Shown here: positions 14,958 through 18,273 of the stretch, in pieces
How the letters are laid out: each line of letters opens with the position of its first letter
How positions within the stretch are numbered: position 1 is the first letter of the stretch
Source: Actinomycetota bacterium
Lineage (GTDB): Bacteria; Actinomycetota; Geothermincolia; Fen-727; Anoxymicrobiaceae
Assembly (NCBI GenBank): GCA_003154635.1
Contig: PMDX01000109.1
Location: forward strand, 1 to 18,273
Length of the DNA stretch: 18,273 nucleotides
Direction of reading: 5' to 3'
Program-made: the position numbers and the translations under genes
The notes under the pieces: model-generated
Seen by the model: the letters and a program-made list of their open reading frames with translations, nothing else
Database searches by the model: none
What the model was told of the DNA's origin: nothing

Positions 14958-16319
14958 ATGAGACGAGAGCAGGCCGAAGAAAAAGTGATTGATGCCGCGG
15001 GATCCGAAGGCGGGGAGCGGCGTAAGACGCTTTTTCACGGGGGAGTGCTGTCCGCCTTCGGGCAGCGCAACTACGCGGTCCTGTGGTCTGGCGCTTTTAT
15101 CTCGAATATCGGTACCTGGGTTCAGAGCGCGGCTCTCCTCTGGCTGGTCAAAGTCGTGTTCAAGTCAAACAGCCTGGTTGGCGCCGTGAACATGGCGAAC
15201 TTCCTGCCCGTGCTGTTTATAGTGCCATTCGTCGGTTTCTTCGCGGACAGGTACAACCGAAGGAACATCATCCTCATCGGCCAGACAGTCATGATGCTGG
15301 GCGCCCTCGCACTGGGCATCGCGGCCTCGTTCCATACCGATTCAAAAGCCGTGATACTCCTGACAGTCTCCGTTATCGGCATCGCTTTCGCTTTCAACTT
15401 CCCCGCCTGGCAGGCGATATTGCCCGACCTGGTGCCCAGAAGCGACCTGATGAACGCGATAGCTCTAAGCTCGGCGCAGTGGAACCTCGCGCGGTTTGTG
15501 GGCCCCGCGATCGCCGCCGTCGTCCTGGCGGTATGGTCCGCGCCCGTCGCGTTTTACGTGAACGCCGCCAGCTTCCTGTTCGTGATCGCGGCTGTGCTGA
15601 TGGTCCACCCGAAGTATTCCGCGGTGCCGCCGCCGACACAGAGCATTGGACGTGACGTCCTCGAGGGCTGGAAATATGTATGGCGCCGGAAGTGGATGGT
15701 GAACCTCCTGGTCGCCCTCGCGTTCGTGTCTTTCTTCGGGTTCTCGTTCCTGGTGCTCATCCCGGCCATGGCAAAAGACGTGCTTCACCGCGGTGTAACC
15801 GCTTACACGGTGATGCTCAGCCTGCTTGGCCTTGGCGCGGTGATCGGTGCCCCGCTCGTGACGTACCTCGGAAAGCGGTACAAGGAACGCGAGATAATAA
15901 AGGTATGTATGCTCGCCTTCGGGTTGCTCCTACTGGCATACTCCGTGGTCAGGGTCTTCTGGTTGTCTTGCTTTATCTCCGTGGGCCTCGGGTTGATGTT
16001 CATGATGGTCGGAACGACCTCCAACTCGGTCTTGCAGGGATGCTCGGACAGGGTGATGAGGGGAAGGGTGGTCAGCTTCTACATCGTGACGTTCATAGGC
16101 GTCGCGGCACTCGGGGGGCAGTTCATGGGCTATCTCGCCGACGCCCGCTCGACCCCGTTTGCGCTCGCGATCGGCGGAATCGCCTGCATTCTTTCGGCTG
16201 CGGTCCTGATACTGTTCCCCGGCCTGATACGCCTTGCCGTCACTCCTAAAGAACCCCGGGTGTTCGAGTCGGCCGAACGGCCCGCCTATCAACCAGACCA
16301 GGACTTCTGCGAGTTCTAG
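14958..16319 (+). CDS. Major facilitator superfamily exporter (EntS/MFS_3-like)
   Basis: A 453-residue inner membrane protein with about twelve hydrophobic segments. Residues 34-60 (FGQRNYAVLWSGAFISNIGT then WVQSAA) and the motif A loop GFFADRYNRR (93-102), plus FNFPAWQAILPDLVPRSDLMNAIAL in segment 4-5, are typical of the MFS_3 group that includes the enterobactin exporter EntS and many drug or metabolite exporters. The substrate cannot be read from sequence. The N-terminal 25 residues are charged and the tail is acidic. Start ATG 14958 has a weak purine-rich site (GGGTGG) very close upstream. Read divergently from the sensor kinase and followed by a 6-bp hairpin at its stop codon. Confidence 0.9.
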   Translation: MRREQAEEKVIDAAGSEGGERRKTLFHGGVLSAFGQRNYAVLWSGAFISNIGTWVQSAALLWLVKVVFKSNSLVGAVNMANFLPVLFIVPFVGFFADRYNRRNIILIGQTVMMLGALALGIAASFHTDSKAVILLTVSVIGIAFAFNFPAWQAILPDLVPRSDLMNAIALSSAQWNLARFVGPAIAAVVLAVWSAPVAFYVNAASFLFVIAAVLMVHPKYSAVPPPTQSIGRDVLEGWKYVWRRKWMVNLLVALAFVSFFGFSFLVLIPAMAKDVLHRGVTAYTVMLSLLGLGAVIGAPLVTYLGKRYKEREIIKVCMLAFGLLLLAYSVVRVFWLSCFISVGLGLMFMMVGTTSNSVLQGCSDRVMRGRVVSFYIVTFIGVAALGGQFMGYLADARSTPFALAIGGIACILSAAVLILFPGLIRLAVTPKEPRVFESAERPAYQPDQDFCEF

Positions 16320-16344
16320 ACCCCCCATCTCGCAAACAGGGGTC
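16319..16344 (+). other. Hairpin at the MFS gene stop codon
   Basis: GACCCC (16319-16324) pairs with GGGGTC (16339-16344) around a 14-base loop. No T-run follows, so it is at best a weak terminator. Confidence 0.3.
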
Positions 16345-16352
16345 AAACACAC

Positions 16353-16442
16353 TTCACGGCCGACAAACCGCTCCCCGCCGCACTCGTGAAGAAACTCGTC
16401 AAGGCGCGGATCGAAGAGAACGAGGCACGTGCGACCCACTGA
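16353..16442 (+). pseudogene. 3' remnant of a DUF1801 (YdhG-like) gene
   Basis: In the MFS frame but after its stop, the sequence reads FTADKPLPAALVKKLVKARI then EENEARATH and stops at TGA (16440-16442). The DKPLPAALVKK-VKAR-ENEAR pattern is the usual C-terminal helix of DUF1801/YdhG-type proteins. Upstream bases show no continuation of such a protein and no start codon, and the MFS gene ends 34 bases earlier. It therefore looks like the last 30 codons of a gene whose body was deleted, probably when the MFS segment was placed next to the tRNA. Identification is from memory of the family motif. Confidence 0.5.
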
Positions 16443-16494
16443 CACGCTTGCTGGGATGTGGCGGCTCCAGGCAGCTCCTGCTAGACTCATCCAC

Positions 16495-16587
16495 GGAGAG
16501 ATGGCCGAGTGGACTAAGGCGCACGCCTGGAAAGCGTGTGGGCGGGTAGACCTCGTCCCGTGGGTTCAAATCCCACTCTCTCCGCCA
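16495..16587 (+). tRNA. tRNA-Ser (anticodon GGA)
   Basis: A complete class II cloverleaf. Acceptor GGAGAGA (16495-16501) pairs with TCTCTCC (16577-16583), then G and an encoded CCA (16585-16587). Anticodon stem CACGC/GCGTG encloses the loop CTGGAAA with anticodon GGA at 16529-16531, which reads UCC and UCU. A long variable arm (about 16539-16559) is typical of tRNA-Ser. T-stem GTGGG/CCCAC encloses TTCAAAT (16565-16571). A TAGACT box (16482-16487) seven bases upstream could be its -10 element. Confidence 0.95.
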
Positions 16588-16604
16588 CTCAACAAATACC
16601 CTCT

Positions 16605-16623
16605 GTGGAATTTGAACCCACGG
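16605..16623 (-). repeat. Inverted copy of the tRNA-Ser T-arm
   Basis: The reverse complement of these 19 bases matches tRNA positions 16558-16576 at 18 of 19. The surrounding 16601-16625 also folds into an 8-bp hairpin 13 bases beyond the tRNA CCA, which might serve as its terminator in the absence of a T-run. Confidence 0.6.
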
Positions 16624-16670
16624 AGCCTAATGAAACTGCCTAGCAGTTGAATCATCCACGCTTGGGGTCA

Positions 16671-16693
16671 CCGCGTTCCCAAAGGGAACGTGG
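16671..16693 (+). other. Strong hairpin resembling a class II tRNA variable arm
   Basis: CCGCGTTCCC (16671-16680) pairs with GGGAACGTGG (16684-16693) around AAA, ten pairs including one G-T. It lies just upstream of the direct T-arm copy, the place a long variable arm would hold in tRNA-Ser or tRNA-Leu, which supports a truncated tRNA 3' half. Confidence 0.5.
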
Positions 16694-16696
16694 GGC

Positions 16697-16715
16697 GGGT
16701 TCAAATCCCACTCTC
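16697..16715 (+). repeat. Direct repeat of the tRNA-Ser 3' region
   Basis: GGGTTCAAATCCCACTCTC is identical to tRNA positions 16562-16580, 135 bases downstream, and is followed by AGCCA. It could be a partial tRNA gene or an old attachment-site duplicate. Confidence 0.65.
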
Positions 16716-16867
16716 AGCCAGATAATCGAGGCGAATGAACCACGCTGGGGGGGATTCGAACTTAGAGGGCTCGGGGAGAATCACCCAGGCCTTTCTATAT
16801 TGCCAGAGGGGATATGGCGAAATCCAGAGCGCAAGTGACCCGGTCGTATCGAAGTTGAACCTCCCGC

Positions 16868-18043
16868 TCAGGGCCTATAGTCGAAGACCTCCAGGATAGG
16901 GCGCGGGTCCGCTAGCATCGAGCCGGTGAGCGCACACGGGTAGGTGCAGTAGCAGTGGGACAGCTGCTCTTTCTGGTGGTCGGCGGCTGCCGAGGTCCAG
17001 CACTTCATGAAATCGCAGCCGTAGTTTCGCACGTTGTCGAAAGGGCGGACCACTTCACAGTGGGATACACCTCCATCAGGATAAAGCGTAGCGTAGCTGG
17101 AGGGAGCTATGCAGTGAACCACCGGACTGCCCGTTTGCACGAGCCTCAAGTGATATTCGCGCACCTTCAGCCTCCATTCAAACAGGTATTTCCTGCTCTC
17201 CAGGTCCCTGAGTTCAGAAAGAAGCCCCAGGCACTCATCCTGGCCGGGCATCAGATTCTCTCCGACCCCGGTGTCCCACAGAAGCGAGCTGTTCAGGCCG
17301 TGTACGTCGCGGGCGTCTTGCCTCACAAAGGTGAACGCAAAGTCGCTCAAGGGGTAATTTGCTCGTACGAAACGGTAGAAATCGGGAAAGGAGTCGATGT
17401 TTGTTGTGCTGACCACCGAGTTGATAACCGGCTTTATGCGTTTGTTTTGGCGGGACAACTCCTCGACTTCCCTGATGGCAGCGTCGGCCATCTTGAAAGC
17501 CAGCTCGCTTCCTCTTATCTCATTATGCACGTCGGCAAGGCCGTCAAGGGAAACGGCGATGCGGAGAATACCAGGGGCTTCGTCTAAAAAGGTCCGGGCG
17601 GTCTCGACCAGCCGCTCGATGAAGAAGCCGTTTGTGGTAATCACGAGCTCCTGGATGCCGGCCTCCAAAGCAAAGGCAAGCAGGATATCGGTAAGGTCTT
17701 TCCTCATGAAAGGCTCACCCCCACAGAGGATAACGGTCGGATTGACGCCTGCGAGGGAGTCAGCCACCCTCCGCACCTCTTCCGTGGTGAGCTCAGCGTA
17801 TTCCTTCTGTAGCTCCGAGGCGTAGAAGCAGTGAGAGCACCTCAGGTTGCAGCGGTTCGTCACGAAATAGAAGAGATTCGTCGGGCCGCGGCCACCCTCG
17901 AAGGCGCGCTTCTGCCTCTGCGCAAACCATTCGGCGAGCCCGCGCCTGACGAGCCGGGGGGTGTGGGCAGCGAGCTTTATCATAGTGTCCTTGCTCGCTT
18001 CGCCGACCTGACCGGACAGTAGCCGTCTGTCGATCTTGCTCAT
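16868..18043 (-). CDS. Radical SAM enzyme with SPASM-like C-terminal cysteines
   Basis: A 391-residue protein. The 4Fe-4S/SAM motif is CNLRCSHC (C65, C69, C72), preceded by LFYFVTNR, and GGEP lies at 108-111; later TTNGF (136-140) and SLDG (165-168) complete the radical SAM barrel. The last third carries further cysteines (C311, C329, C343, C348, C364, C366, C370), with LYPDGGVSHCE (320-330) and CYCTYPC (364-370), the pattern of a SPASM/twitch domain binding extra clusters. Families with this layout modify peptides, sugars or cofactors; the substrate is unknown and no precursor peptide is evident. The N-terminal 50 residues are basic and amphipathic. ATG 18043 overlaps the stop of the upstream small gene (ATGA), so the two are coupled. 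Confidence 0.87.
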   Translation of the reverse strand: MSKIDRRLLSGQVGEASKDTMIKLAAHTPRLVRRGLAEWFAQRQKRAFEGGRGPTNLFYFVTNRCNLRCSHCFYASELQKEYAELTTEEVRRVADSLAGVNPTVILCGGEPFMRKDLTDILLAFALEAGIQELVITTNGFFIERLVETARTFLDEAPGILRIAVSLDGLADVHNEIRGSELAFKMADAAIREVEELSRQNKRIKPVINSVVSTTNIDSFPDFYRFVRANYPLSDFAFTFVRQDARDVHGLNSSLLWDTGVGENLMPGQDECLGLLSELRDLESRKYLFEWRLKVREYHLRLVQTGSPVVHCIAPSSYATLYPDGGVSHCEVVRPFDNVRNYGCDFMKCWTSAAADHQKEQLSHCYCTYPCALTGSMLADPRPILEVFDYRP

Positions 18044-18273
18044 GGCTGATTTTCCGTAAGAGAGCGAAGAAGCCTCTGCCTGTCGCGGCGGTGCTCCGTG
18101 ACTCTGGCTGCTTTCGAAATGAGGAACATCGCCACGAGAAAGAGAGCGAAGAGCTTCGTCGAATACTGCCTCACCCTCACCGGGAACGGCTGCGGTGGGC
18201 TGCCGGCCGGACTGCTGAGGGCAGAACCTTTTCTGTGCTTGAGCTTCAGGAGCAAGAAAGAAAGGAACTCGAC
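18040..18273 (-). CDS. Small single-pass membrane protein, 5' end outside window
   Basis: An open frame runs from the window edge to TGA at 18042-18040 and overlaps the radical SAM start by four bases. At least 71 residues are visible from a possible TTG at 18255, but that codon lacks a binding site and the frame stays open to 18273, so the true start is probably outside. One hydrophobic segment (about residues 35-48 from that TTG, LFALFLVAMFLISK) is flanked by basic stretches: KLKHRKG before it and TEHRRDRQRLLRSL after it. Codon use is like the neighbours. Function unknown; the coupling suggests it works with the radical SAM enzyme, perhaps as a membrane partner. Confidence 0.55.
   Translation of the reverse strand, partial: VEFLSFLLLKLKHRKGSALSSPAGSPPQPFPVRVRQYSTKLFALFLVAMFLISKAARVTEHRRDRQRLLRSLTENQP

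Larger units (their letters stand above)
16588..16867. other. tRNA-derived debris, no gene
   Basis: No credible coding gene is present between the tRNA and the radical SAM gene. Instead there are three T-arm-like pieces: an inverted copy at 16605-16623, a direct copy at 16697-16715 preceded by a long hairpin and followed by a GCCA end, and an inverted TTCGAAT loop at 16754-16760 with an unpaired stem. None belongs to a full cloverleaf. This looks like eroded class II tRNA sequence left by duplication or by integration and loss of an element. Confidence 0.6.

Noticed and set aside
1..18273. CRISPR arrays, transposase or integrase genes
   Set aside because: No regularly spaced repeats and no recognisable recombinase or transposase protein in any frame.

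Overview
The window is high-GC bacterial DNA (about 60% by eye) made of a flagellar export operon on the plus strand followed by a mixed accessory region. The flagellar block is of the Gram-positive type: the switch protein is a FliY (CheY-binding tail, CheC-like phosphatase core and FliN/SpoA domain), as in Bacillota, Thermotogota and some deep-branching Actinomycetota. I cannot fix the genus. GTG and TTG starts are frequent, and the tRNA gene encodes its own CCA.

Positions 1-9659, plus strand: the 3' end of cheY, then fliY, fliO, fliP, fliQ, fliR, flhB, flhA, flhF and two small genes. FliP, FliQ, FliR, FlhB and FlhA form the core of the flagellar type III export gate. FliO helps assemble FliP. 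FliY and CheY link the motor to chemotaxis. FlhF is an SRP-type GTPase that places flagella, but this copy is divergent and no flhG follows it. The 291-base gap before fliY holds a clear intrinsic terminator four bases upstream of the fliY ribosome binding site, with a possible competing antiterminator, which suggests an attenuated leader.

Positions 9669-14760, minus strand: read in its own direction this is a dCache-HAMP sensor histidine kinase, a GNAT acetyltransferase (four-base overlap), an HD-GYP cyclic-di-GMP phosphodiesterase, a gene broken by two compensating frameshifts, an uncatalogued 59-residue gene behind a strong ribosome binding site and a sigma-28-like promoter, and a protein with several Ca-binding loops. 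The set reads as a signalling cluster attached to motility genes.

Positions 14958-18273: an MFS exporter (plus), a 3' remnant of a DUF1801-like gene, tRNA-Ser(GGA), about 280 bases of broken tRNA-like pieces, then on the minus strand a radical SAM/SPASM-like enzyme and, upstream of it, a small membrane protein that runs off the window. The gene remnant beside the tRNA and the duplicated tRNA pieces mark a site of past insertion and deletion.
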